Position numbers and translations under genes: made by a program
The notes under the pieces: generated by a model
What the model was told of the DNA's origin: nothing
What the model saw: the letters and a program-made list of their open reading frames with translations, nothing else
The model's database searches: none
NCBI RefSeq assembly: GCF_023503965.1
Contig: NZ_CP097298.1
Coordinates: 558,001 to 622,000, forward strand
Reading direction: 5' to 3'
Length of the DNA stretch: 64,000 nucleotides
Source of the DNA: Brevundimonas albigilva
GTDB lineage: Bacteria; Pseudomonadota; Alphaproteobacteria; Caulobacterales; Caulobacteraceae
Shown: positions 25,098-33,648 of the stretch, one piece after another
How the letters are laid out: every line of letters starts with the position of its first letter
Numbering within the stretch: the first letter of the stretch is position 1

Positions 25098-26263
25098 ATG
25101 ACAGACATGAGCCCTTCGGGTCCCCATCATCCTCACACCGCGCCTCAGCCCGAGGATGTCGGCCAAACCAAACCTGCGCCTGGGGCGGCATCTCCAGGGC
25201 CGGCGCCGAAAGCCCGACCCAAAATGACGCCGCGCGCGGCGATCCTCGCGGGCCTTCTCGGCGTGCTGGCCGTCCTGTTGATCCTTTACGCCTGGAAGCT
25301 GCCCCCTTCGGAGGCGCGATGGAGCGGACCGACAACGCCTATGTCCGGGGGCAGGTCACGGTGATCTCCCCACAGGTCAGCGGCTATATCACGGAGGTCA
25401 TGGTCAAGGACTTCCAGGCAGTGCAGGCAGGTCAGCCCCTGTTCCGCATCGACGACCGCATCTATCGCCAGCGGCTGGATCAGGCCGAGGCGACCCTGGC
25501 GGCGCGCGAGGCGGACCTGGCCAACTCCGCGCAAGCGGGCGCCTCGCGACGGGCTACCCTCGGCGCCCGCGAGGCCGAGATCGCCTCGGCCCGCGCCCAG
25601 TTGGCCCGCGCCCAGGCCGATATGAACCGGGTCGCGGATCTGGCGTCGGACGGGTCCGTTTCCCTGCGCGAGCGCGACCAAGCCGAGGCCGCCCTGAGGT
25701 CCGCCGAGGCCGCCGTCCGTCAGGCCGAGGCGGGCAGAGAAGTGGCCCGCCAGGACGAACGCTCCGTCGGCGTCTCGCGCCAGGGATTGGTCGCCGCCGT
25801 GGAAGGCGCCCGCGCCGCCGTGCGCCTGGCCGAGATCGACCTGGCCAACACGGTCATCACCGCCCCCGAAGCTGGACAACTCGGCCAGGTGGGCGCGCGT
25901 CGCGGGCAGTATGTGACGGCGGGATCGCAACTGGTGTCGCTGGTGCCGCCTCAGCTCTGGGTTATCGCCAACTTCAAGGAGCGCCAGGCTGGCCGCATGA
26001 TCGAGGGGCAGGCGGCGACAGTGACCGTCGACGCCCTGGGCGACCGGCGCTTCACCGGGCGGATCCAGAAAATTTCGCCGGCGACGGGCTCGGAGTTCGC
26101 CGTCCTGCCCGCGCAGAACGCCACCGGGAATTTCACCAAGATCGCCCAAAGGCTCCCTGTGCGGATCGTGCTCGACACCGGACAGGACGGTCTTGCACGC
26201 CTGCGTCCCGGCATGTCGGTGGTGGCGCGCGTCGACACCTCGACCGCGGGGAGCGACCGCTGA
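25098..26263 (+). pseudogene. EmrA/HlyD-family membrane fusion protein, one frameshift
   Basis: Periplasmic adaptor linking the EmrB-like pump to the outer-membrane channel. A Pro-rich cytoplasmic start and one membrane helix (AAILAGLLGVLAVLLILYAW) are in frame 1. The adaptor body is in another frame: TDNAYVRGQVTVISPQVSGY, a long coiled coil, then EIDLANTVITAPEAGQLGQV and PQLWVIANFKERQAGRMIEG. A missing C in the five-C run at 25302-25306 explains the break and gives 388 aa. The stop overlaps the next gene's start (TGATG). Confidence 0.88.
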
Positions 26264-27645
26264 TGCGCCCCCTCCTGCTGATGGGCGCGACCGCAATGGC
26301 GCTTTCGGCATGCGCCACCGTCGCGCCGTCCCCGCCGCCGCCCGAGGCCGCCGTCGGGGCGCCGGAGGATTGGCGCGCGGCTGCGCCGACCGGGGCCGTC
26401 GCCGAGACCGGATGGTGGGCCGCGTTCGGCGATCCCGGCCTCACCGCCGCGGTGGAGGCGGCCCTGGCGCGCAACACCGACCTGGCTGTCGCCGAGGCGC
26501 GGGTCAGAGAGGCCGAGGCGCTGTCGACCCAGGCGCGCGCGGCGCTTCTGCCCTTACTGACCGGCTCGGTCGCGGTCCAGGACGCGCGCGAACTGAACGC
26601 CTTCGGCCAGCCCTCGGAGGCGGCCGTGGCCCAGCCCCAGCTTCAGGTCGCCTATGAGGTCGATCTGTGGGGCAGGCTGCGCAACGCCGACGCTGCGTCC
26701 CGGGCCTCGCTCCAGGCCAGCCGCTTCGGTCGCGACGCGGCCGCCCTCTCGGTCGCGGCGGCCACGGCCCGAGCCTATGTGACCCTCACCTCGCTGGACG
26801 CCCAGCTGGAGGTGGCGCGCAGCACCCTGGCCTCGCGCGAAGAGGCCCTGCGGTTGGCCACGCGCCGCGTCGAGGCGGGCCAGATCTCGCGTCTAGAGCT
26901 GACCCAGGCCCAGGCGGAGTATGAAGCGACGGCACAGCGGGTTCCCGCGCTGGAACTGGCGATCCGTCGCCAGGAGAACGGCCTCAGACTGTTGACCGGC
27001 GACCTGCCCGGCGCGGTCGAGCGAGGCCGATTCGACACCCTGGCCCTGCCGCAACCCGGGCCGGGCCTGCCCTCCAGCCTTCTGGTCCGGCGTCCCGACA
27101 TCGCCCAGGCCGAGGCGCAGCTGGTCGCCGCCGACGCCAGCCTGGCCGCGTCGCGCGCGGCGCTTCTGCCCCAGGTGCGGCTGACCGGCTCGCTCGGAGA
27201 ACTGTTTATTGAACACCTCGATCCGGTGACCGTATGGAGCCTGGGCGGCAGCCTCTTGGCCCCGCTGTTCGACGGGGGACGGCTGTCGGCCCAGGCCGAG
27301 GCCTCCGAGGCGCGCCGCGATCAGGCCGCCTTCGCCTATCGGCGCGAGGTGCTGGGCGCCTTCGCCGAGGTTGAGAACGCGCTGGAGGGCACGACGCGTC
27401 TGGAGACCCAGGCCCGCCAAGCCGAAGCCCAGCGCGCGGCCCAGGACGAAGCCCTATTCCACGCCCGCAACCGCTACCGCGCGGGCTACGCCGCCTACCT
27501 GGAGGAGCTTGACGCCCAACGTGGCCTGTTCAGCGCGGAACTTATGATCGTTCAACTGCGCGAAAACCAGCTGCTGAATGCAGTCGCCCTCTATCAAGCC
27601 TTGGGCGGCGGATGGAATTCACCGGTCAACCAGGAGCAACCATGA
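26263..27645 (+). CDS. TolC/NodT-type outer-membrane efflux lipoprotein, 460 aa
   Basis: Outer-membrane factor of the tripartite pump. A lipoprotein signal with lipobox (AMALSACATVAPS, Cys at residue 17) is followed by two repeats of the OMF domain, seen in DPGLTAAVEAALARNTDLAV, VAYEVDLWGRLRNADAASRA and VWSLGGSLLAPLFDGGRLSA. The length is typical of NodT-family members. Translation is coupled with the HlyD gene and, through ATGA, with the MipA gene. Confidence 0.93.
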   Translation: MRPLLLMGATAMALSACATVAPSPPPPEAAVGAPEDWRAAAPTGAVAETGWWAAFGDPGLTAAVEAALARNTDLAVAEARVREAEALSTQARAALLPLLTGSVAVQDARELNAFGQPSEAAVAQPQLQVAYEVDLWGRLRNADAASRASLQASRFGRDAAALSVAAATARAYVTLTSLDAQLEVARSTLASREEALRLATRRVEAGQISRLELTQAQAEYEATAQRVPALELAIRRQENGLRLLTGDLPGAVERGRFDTLALPQPGPGLPSSLLVRRPDIAQAEAQLVAADASLAASRAALLPQVRLTGSLGELFIEHLDPVTVWSLGGSLLAPLFDGGRLSAQAEASEARRDQAAFAYRREVLGAFAEVENALEGTTRLETQARQAEAQRAAQDEALFHARNRYRAGYAAYLEELDAQRGLFSAELMIVQLRENQLLNAVALYQALGGGWNSPVNQEQP

Positions 27646-28478
27646 TGCCGCGTCCCGGTTTCCGGCGTCTCGGCGCCTGTAATATGCTGGCCGGCGCCCT
27701 CGGCGCCGCATTGGGCGTCGTTCTGGGGATGGCGGTCGCCGGGGCGGCGTCGGCCCAGCCCCAGCCGTTCGAACCCGTGCCGGACACACCGGAATGGAAC
27801 GTCGACATCAGCGCCGGGGCGGTCTCTGGCTTCAGCTCGACCGGGCGAGAGGCGAACCGGGTGAACGCCACGCCCTGGGCCGATTTCAACTGGCGCAACC
27901 GGGTCTACGGCAATCCGCTCGACGGGCTCGGCTACAATATCGTGGCCGACGACGGGCTGAGGGCGGGCGTGCAGCTTCGGCCGCATTATTGCGGTAAGTC
28001 GGCTATCGAGGGGCTGGACCTGCCCGACCTCGGCGCCGACATGGCGGTCTATGGCTTCGTCCGGATTCCGGGGAACATCTCGGTCGGCGGACGTGTCATG
28101 CGCGACATCAGCGGCCAGACCGACGGAACGACCTACTACGCCTCGGCCTCGCACCAGGGCGTGACGCGCATCGGCCTGTTGCAGAGCACCTTGTATGCGC
28201 GAGGCGGTGACGCCCGCAACGACGCCTATTTCGGCGTCGACGCCGACGCGGCAAGTGTGACCGGTCTTACGCCCTATGCGCCGGGAAGCGGCGTCCGGAA
28301 CACCGGCGTCGCCTTCCTGATGCTGACGCCGATCGGCGACCGCTGGGCCGTGGCGACTTTCGCCAACGCCGAGCGGGCAATGAGCGACGTCGCCGACAGC
28401 CCCCTGATCCAGGCTCGAGACGAACAGGAGATGGCTATCGCGGGGATTCTGATCGTGCGCCGTTTCGGCGGCTGGTAG
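27642..28478 (+). CDS. MipA/OmpV-family outer-membrane protein, 278 aa
   Basis: Signal peptide with a long hydrophobic stretch (LGAALGVVLGMAVAGAASAQ) followed by a beta-rich barrel with alternating aromatic residues (WNVDISAGAVSGFSSTG, NWRNRVYGNPLDGLGYNI, YYASASHQGV) and the family tail TFANAERAMSDVADSPL. It ends in an aromatic residue, as outer-membrane barrels do. ATG at 27642 has AGGAG upstream and overlaps the OMF stop, so it belongs to the efflux operon, an unusual companion. It may act as a porin or scaffold. Confidence 0.85.
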   Translation: MMPRPGFRRLGACNMLAGALGAALGVVLGMAVAGAASAQPQPFEPVPDTPEWNVDISAGAVSGFSSTGREANRVNATPWADFNWRNRVYGNPLDGLGYNIVADDGLRAGVQLRPHYCGKSAIEGLDLPDLGADMAVYGFVRIPGNISVGGRVMRDISGQTDGTTYYASASHQGVTRIGLLQSTLYARGGDARNDAYFGVDADAASVTGLTPYAPGSGVRNTGVAFLMLTPIGDRWAVATFANAERAMSDVADSPLIQARDEQEMAIAGILIVRRFGGW

Positions 28479-28547
28479 TTTTCCGGTCGGGCGATGACGC
28501 CCGGCCTCCACGCGGCGAATGACGCCGCAAATGACGGGGCTGAACTC

Positions 28548-29102
28548 ATGGATACGCATTTCAATCCGCTTGGAGATTTTCTGAGCCGGGCCTGGTGGTT
28601 GCTGCTGTTGCGCGGCTTGGCCGCCATTGCCTTCGGCGTCCTGACCTTCGTTTGGCCTCAGGTGACGTTGCTGACGCTGGTGATCCTCTACGGAGTTTAC
28701 GCCATTCTGGACGGCGCGTTCGCCTTGCTCGGGGCCATCCGTGGCGGCGGCCTGGCGCCGCGCTGGTGGCTGGCCGTCGTGGGACTCGTGGGACTGGCGG
28801 CGGGCGCGGTCGCCCTGGCCTTGCCCGACCTGACCGCCGTCGCCCTTGTGGTCATCATCGGCGCGGCGGCCATCGCGCGCGGTATCTTCGAGATCGTCGG
28901 CGCCATCCAGCTGCGCAAGACGATCCGCAAGGAGTGGCTGCTGATCCTGTCCGGCGCGATCTCTGTGCTGTTCGGTTTGGCCGTCATCGCCGCCCCCGGC
29001 GCCGGCGCCCTGGCCCTGGTCTGGCTGATCGGCGCCTGGGCCATCGTCGCGGGCGTGCTCACGGTCGCTCTGGCGCTCAAACTGCGGAAAATAACGAGCT
29101 GA
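28548..29102 (+). CDS. HdeD/DUF308-family membrane protein, 184 aa
   Basis: Six hydrophobic segments arranged as repeated pairs (LLLLRGLAAIAFGVLTFVWP, LLTLVILYGVYAILDGAFAL, WWLAVVGLVGLAAGAVALAL) match the HdeD family, linked in enterobacteria to acid stress. The start is ATG 28548 (MDTHFNPLGDFLSRAWW); a further upstream start lacks support. It lies 69 bp after the MipA gene and may be an independent transcript. Confidence 0.85.
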   Translation: MDTHFNPLGDFLSRAWWLLLLRGLAAIAFGVLTFVWPQVTLLTLVILYGVYAILDGAFALLGAIRGGGLAPRWWLAVVGLVGLAAGAVALALPDLTAVALVVIIGAAAIARGIFEIVGAIQLRKTIRKEWLLILSGAISVLFGLAVIAAPGAGALALVWLIGAWAIVAGVLTVALALKLRKITS

Positions 29103-29257
29103 ACGTGTCGTTCGGAAAACGGACTGCCGCCCCTCTGATCGCAGCCGCCCTGAAGGCCGCGGTCGAGGGTCTGCTGGCCGAATGCATCACGGCGCAGGCC
29201 GAGAATAACTGCCCTGAGGCTTACCGTATCCGCGATCGTGGTCTGCGCCCTTTTAAG

Positions 29258-29656
29258 TGATCCATCCCCTATGTTGGTCTGCGGACCGGAATGGATGGAG
29301 CCAAGGATGGCCAGGAAGCGTCACAAGCCCGAAGAGATCATAGCCAAGCTGCGCCATGTCGAGGTGCTGACGGGGCAAGGCAAGTCGATCTCGGAGGCGT
29401 TGAAGACGATCGCGGTGACGGAGATGACGTACTTCCGCTGGCGGGCGGCGTTCGGCGGGATGAAGACCGATCAGGTCAAACGGATGAAGGCGCCGGAGCT
29501 TGAGAACGCCAGACTGCGTCGTGCGGTGTCGGACCTGACGCTGGACAAGCTGATCCTGTCGGATACGGCCCGAGGGAACTTCTGAGCCCTGCCCGTCTCT
29601 GGGCCTGTATCGACAAGGTGCGGGCCGAGTTGAACGTGTCAGAGCGGCGCGCCTGG
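29258..29656 (+). mobile_element. truncated IS3-family element
   Basis: The left end is probably at TGATCCATCCCC (29258). A complete orfA is followed by about 70 bp of orfB (ARLWACIDKVRAELNVSERR) and then the similarity stops at about 29656, where unrelated sequence begins. It is a different lineage from the IS3 at 10982-14956. It marks a deletion or rearrangement at the right side of the accessory region. Confidence 0.78.
29307..29585 (+). CDS. IS3-family transposase OrfA of the truncated element, 92 aa
   Basis: HTH_8-type transposase subunit starting MARKRHKPEEIIAKLRHVEV, with helix-turn-helix ALKTIAVTEMTYFRWRAAFG and a coiled coil AVSDLTLDKLILSD. ATG at 29307 is the usual family start. 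Since orfB is cut after a few codons the element cannot move on its own. Confidence 0.85.
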   Translation: MARKRHKPEEIIAKLRHVEVLTGQGKSISEALKTIAVTEMTYFRWRAAFGGMKTDQVKRMKAPELENARLRRAVSDLTLDKLILSDTARGNF

Positions 29657-29879
29657 GGGTGCTCCACCACCATAGACATATCGTGACTTTGGACAGGTGA
29701 TCGTCGGCCGCCGACGATAGCTACGATGTTTATTCAGATTTGGCTCGAGTCGCTTTACGCTCTGCCTGAAATGACATGCGTTTCCCTGTATTTGGAACCG
29801 CATTTCTGGCGCAGGATCGTGAAAACCTTCTAAGAAGCATTAGTTTAACGGCTTAGGCGGCAGAGAGGATTTGGCTAAG

Positions 29880-30029
29880 TTTGAGCTATTCCCTGTTTAA
29901 GCGGCTCGATCAGGGAATCAGCCGGCACATTTTGGATGTGCCGGTCACGGAGAGAATGACCTCCCCTCCTTGGCACACCACCAGTTTCCTGAAGCCCGGT
30001 TGCGAAGGCAGCCGGGCTTCTTTGCTTTT
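29880..30029 (+). ncRNA. candidate structured small RNA with intrinsic terminator
   Basis: Three perfect hairpins follow each other. ATTCCCTG/CAGGGAAT (29888-29895 with 29911-29918), CCGGCACAT/ATGTGCCGG (29922-29930 with 29936-29944), and GAAGCCCGG/CCGGGCTTC (29991-29999 with 30012-30020) followed by TTTGCTTTT, an intrinsic terminator. The linker contains CCTCCCCTCC, able to pair with Shine-Dalgarno sequences. No gene ends upstream on this strand to need the terminator, except the IS fragment. No known family was recognised and the 5' end is uncertain. Confidence 0.55.
29991..30029 (+). terminator. intrinsic terminator of the candidate small RNA
   Basis: 9-bp perfect GC-rich stem, 12-nt loop, then a T-rich tail (TTTGCTTTT). 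Confidence 0.8.
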
Positions 30030-30062
30030 CGTCTCGCGTTGACCCGGCGCGCGACGCGCCGC

Positions 30063-31139
30063 ATGGCTGCCGCGATGACCGACGCGCCCTCATTCGACGA
30101 CCGCCTGGCGACCTATGCGGCCCCGATCGCGGGGGCGACGCCGACGACCTATGACGTGCCCGATACGGTCGAAATGGCGCTGTGCGGCCCGGCCCAGACG
30201 GTGGACGAGGTGCTGGAGACGCTCGCTGGCCTGCCCTACGGGCGCGCTCAGGCGGCGAAGTTCCCCTCCCGGCGCCTGCGCGAACTGGTCGAGACCTATG
30301 TGGCGCCCGTGTCGCGCGCCTTCCTGGCCGCCGGACGGCGGCGCCCCTTCCTGGCCCGTCTGGGCGACAACCGCGACGCCATGAGCCGCCCCGGCTTCGT
30401 CAAGTCGCGGATGATCGAGGATCCGGGCCAGGGCGTCCTGGCCCCGCTGAACCACGCCCGGCATTTCAGCCCCGTCGCCGATGTCGCCGCCGTGGATCGC
30501 CCCTACGCCGACAAGGACGACCGCCTGGTCTGGCGCGGCGCGACCACCGGCCGCTTCATCCGCGCCGAGCCGGACGCCCCGCCCTATTCGGCCCGCTACC
30601 ATGTCCACCGCCTGGCGGGCGAAGGCGCGGCCCGCGCCGACTGGGATATCGGCTACAGCCTGGTCACCCGTCCGCAGCACCTGGTCGACGTGCCGCTGGA
30701 GACGATCCACGCGGCGACGCGCCCGCACCTGTCGATGACGCAGCTGCTGGGCTCTAAGTTCCTGCTGGTGCTGGAGGGCAACGACGTCTCCTCCGGGCTG
30801 AAATGGATCCTGGCTTCGCAGTCGGTCCCGGTCATGCCGACGCCGACGGTCGAATCCTGGGCTTGCGAGGCGATGCTTCGGCCGTTCGTCCATTATGTGC
30901 CGGTCGCCTCGGACCTGTCCGACCTGGCCGAGGTCCACGCCTGGTGCCGCGACAACGACGCCGCCTGCCGCGACATGGCCCGCGCAGGCCAGGTCTTCAT
31001 GGCCGCCTTCGGCGACCCCGAGAGCGAAGACCGGCTGCTCGCGGCGGTGGTCCAGACCTATGCCGACCGGGTGACGCTGGCGCCGGGCGGACCCGAGGCG
31101 CGCGCCGTCCTGGCCCGGATCGCCGGACTGTCATGGTGA
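30063..31139 (+). CDS. glycosyltransferase family 90 (CAP10-like), 358 aa
   Basis: Related to enzymes that modify lipopolysaccharide or capsule sugars. Family motifs: DDRLVWRGATTGRF in the middle and KFLLVLEGNDVSSGLKWILA, then SVPVMPTPTVESW, toward the C-terminus, typical of GT90. The start is unclear: ATG 30063 or 30075, neither with a good ribosome-binding site. The open frame extends upstream through the small RNA but without coding character. First core-like gene after the accessory region. Confidence 0.85.
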   Translation: MAAAMTDAPSFDDRLATYAAPIAGATPTTYDVPDTVEMALCGPAQTVDEVLETLAGLPYGRAQAAKFPSRRLRELVETYVAPVSRAFLAAGRRRPFLARLGDNRDAMSRPGFVKSRMIEDPGQGVLAPLNHARHFSPVADVAAVDRPYADKDDRLVWRGATTGRFIRAEPDAPPYSARYHVHRLAGEGAARADWDIGYSLVTRPQHLVDVPLETIHAATRPHLSMTQLLGSKFLLVLEGNDVSSGLKWILASQSVPVMPTPTVESWACEAMLRPFVHYVPVASDLSDLAEVHAWCRDNDAACRDMARAGQVFMAAFGDPESEDRLLAAVVQTYADRVTLAPGGPEARAVLARIAGLSW

Positions 31140-31239
31140 GATTCGCTTAACCGCGTCCGTGAACGGGACCGCAAGCGCCGATCGCTAGGGTGATCGACAG
31201 GACGACGTTTCCGTCCGGCCTGTCCGAGCGTTTCGCCCC

Positions 31240-31614
31240 ATGCTGTTTCTTCTGAACGACGTCGTGTTCGATCTGGACGAGGCCTGCCCGGCCACGCCCG
31301 CCGACGCGCGCCGTTTCGAACAGCTGGGCTTCGACTATGTGCTGGAGCTGGGCTGCGAGCTGTTCGCCGAGGATCCGCTGCTGCATCGAAACGACCCGGC
31401 CCGGGCGCGTCGCCTGGCCTGGTTGATCGCCAACCGCAGCCCCGACGTGAACGCCGCCCTGTTCGCCGCGCCGGACGCCGGGTGCGAGCCCGATCTGGTC
31501 GAGCCGCGCTTCTGCGCCCTGCCCGAAGCGGTCATCCGCCAACTTCAGGCCAAGGGCCGTCGCCTGGACGCGGTCGCCGCCGACCGCGCCGTCTGGAACC
31601 GCCTGGCGGCCTGA
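31240..31614 (+). CDS. hypothetical protein, 124 aa
   Basis: Starts MLFLLNDVVFDLDEACPATP, acidic and without signal peptide or membrane helix. Segments RARRLAWLIANRSPDVNAAL and LPEAVIRQLQAKGRRLDAVA look helical. No family recognised. Strong codon bias supports a real gene. It runs convergent to the small membrane-protein gene that follows. Confidence 0.6.
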   Translation: MLFLLNDVVFDLDEACPATPADARRFEQLGFDYVLELGCELFAEDPLLHRNDPARARRLAWLIANRSPDVNAALFAAPDAGCEPDLVEPRFCALPEAVIRQLQAKGRRLDAVAADRAVWNRLAA

Positions 31615-31620
31615 CCCGGT

Positions 31621-31777
31621 CTAGACCAGGGTGTTGAACACCACGTGGACCAGCGTGGCCACGCCGACAATGAAGCCGAAGCCGACCGCCAGGCCGATCG
31701 CGGGATGCAGCGTGTTCGGTGGAACGTTCGCTCGGCGCATAGCCGATCGCACGGTCTTCAGGATGGATCACAGCCAT
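31621..31777 (-). pseudogene. small single-helix membrane protein, apparent frameshift (about 51 aa)
   Basis: The ATG at 31777 with AAGGA upstream starts MAVIHPEDRAIGYAPSERS. The coding pattern then moves to another frame, PPNTLHPAIGLAVGFGFIVG, then VATLVHVVFNTLV, ending at TAG 31621. Removing one base in the GGAACG stretch near 31733 joins them. Alternatively an internal ATG at 31740 gives a 39-aa protein. The C-terminal half is a clear membrane helix. Function unknown. Confidence 0.5.
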
Positions 31778-31944
31778 CGTCGTTTCCTTTCCCTTCACGG
31801 GCGTCCCGCTCTGATGGCGGGATCGGCGCCGTTGACAGGACAATGACTCCAATAGCCCTCTATGGCGAGGGGTTATTTGATCTCGCGCAAAATCGTGACT
31901 TCGGGCCCGGTTCGGGCTAGTTGCGCCGCTCCGAGGATCCCGAC

Positions 31945-33575
31945 ATGTCGACACTGACCCTGCCCGAGGAGGCTGCGCGACGGCGCACCTTCGCCATCAT
32001 CGCCCACCCCGACGCCGGCAAGACGACCCTGACGGAGCACATCCTGCTGGCCGGCGGCGCCATCCGCGCGGCCGGGGCCGTGCGGGCGCGGGGCGAGAAC
32101 CGGCGGGCGCGCTCGGACTGGATGAAGATCGAGAAGGAACGCGGCATCTCCGTCACCGCCTCGGTCATGACGTTCGAGCACGACGGCAAGATGTTCAACC
32201 TCTTGGACACGCCGGGGCACGAGGACTTCTCGGAAGACACCTACCGCACGCTGACGGCCGCCGACTGCGCCATCATGGTGCTGGACGCCGCCAAGGGCAT
32301 CGAGCCGCAGACGCTGAAGCTGTTCGAGGTCTGCCGCCTGCGCGACATCCCGATCATCACCTTCATCAACAAGCTGGACCGCGAGGCCCAGGACCCGATG
32401 ACGCTGCTGGACGACATCGCCAGCCGGTTGCAGCTGGACCCGTCGCCGATCTGGTGGCCCGCCGAGAGCGGTAATCGCCTGCGGGGCATGGCGCAGCTGG
32501 GGACCGGCACGTTCCAGCCTTACGCCCGCAAGACCGCCGGCTCGGACGAAGACCCGGACCATCCCGCCGCCCTGCCGCTGTCCGACGCCGCCGCTCATTT
32601 CGAGGGCTCGGAGCAGGCCGACCTGGCCGAGGCGCTGGAGCTGGTCGAGGCGGGCTACAAGCCCTTCGACCGTCAGGCCTTCCTGGAAGGGCACATGACG
32701 CCGGTGTTGTGGGGTCGGCCCTGCGCCACTTCGGCATCGACGAACTGCTGAAGGCCATCGGCGACTGGGCCCCGGCGCCCAAGACCATGAAGGCGAGGAA
32801 GGAGGCCCCGCCCGAGACCCGCAACGCCCCGGCGCCCGAGGATGTCGTGGTCGAACCCGGCAAGGACGAGGTGACGGGCTTCGTCTTCAAGGTCCAGGCG
32901 AACATGGACCCCAACCACCGCGACCGCATCGCCATGTTCCGCATGGCCTCGGGCAGCTTCAAGCTCGGCATGAAGCTTAAGGTCCAGAACACGGGCAAGC
33001 AGCTGTCGGTGAACGCACCCATCATGTTCTTCGCCTCCGATCGCGAACTGGCCGAGGACGCCTACGCCGGAGACGTGATCGGAATTCCGAACCACGGCGT
33101 GCTGCGCGTCGGCGACAGCCTGTCGGAAAGCGGCATGATACGGTTCGCCGGCCTGCCCAACTTCGCCCCGGAAATCCTGCAGCGCGTGCGGGTCAAGGAT
33201 CCCCTGAAGGCCAAGCACCTGAAGAAGGCGCTGGAAGGCCTGGCCGAGGAAGGCGTGACCCAGCTGTTCCGGCCCGAGTTGGGCTCGGACTTCATCGTCG
33301 GCGCCGTGGGCCAGCTGCAGTTCGAGGTCATGGCCGACCGGCTGGGCGAGGAATACGGCCTGGAAGTCATCTTCGAGCACAGCCCCTACGCCGAGGCGCG
33401 CTGGATTTCGGGCGAGAAGGCGGACCTGGAGGATTTCGCCTCCAAATACCGCCCGCAGATGGCCGTCGATATCGACCAGAACCCGGTCTTCCTGGCCAAG
33501 TCGTCATGGGAGACCGGCTATGTCGGCGAACGCTTCCCCAAGATCGCCTTCCTGAAGACAAAGGAGCGCGGCTGA
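31945..33575 (+). pseudogene. prfC: prfC, peptide chain release factor 3, one frameshift
   Basis: Translational GTPase that removes RF1 and RF2 after termination. The G1 motif AHPDAGKTT, G3 LLDTPGHEDFSEDTYR and G4 TFINKLDREA are in frame 1. Domains 2 and 3 (GSALRHFGIDELLKAIGDWA, EVTGFVFKVQANMDPNHRDR, GQLQFEVMADRLGEEYGLEV) are in another frame after 32711. A missing G in the four-G run at 32711-32714 explains it and gives 543 aa. The remainder is perfectly conserved, so an assembly error is likely. Confidence 0.93.
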
Positions 33576-33648
33576 TCGGGGCAGGACGTCGCGTTGCGGC
33601 TGTCATCTTCTCCGAGTAAGCCCTGTGGGGGGACGTGTGGAGGACGGC

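Noticed and set aside
29105..29260. 51-aa ORF between HdeD and the IS3 remnant
   Set aside because: Reasonable codon bias (APLIAAALKAAVEGLLAECI), but GTG start without ribosome-binding site and no recognised family; it may be a fragment of a lost gene.
29770..29830. EcfG-type promoter (GGAAC) upstream of the candidate sRNA
   Set aside because: GGAACC is present, but no CGTT at the right distance; only CGTG at 19 bp.
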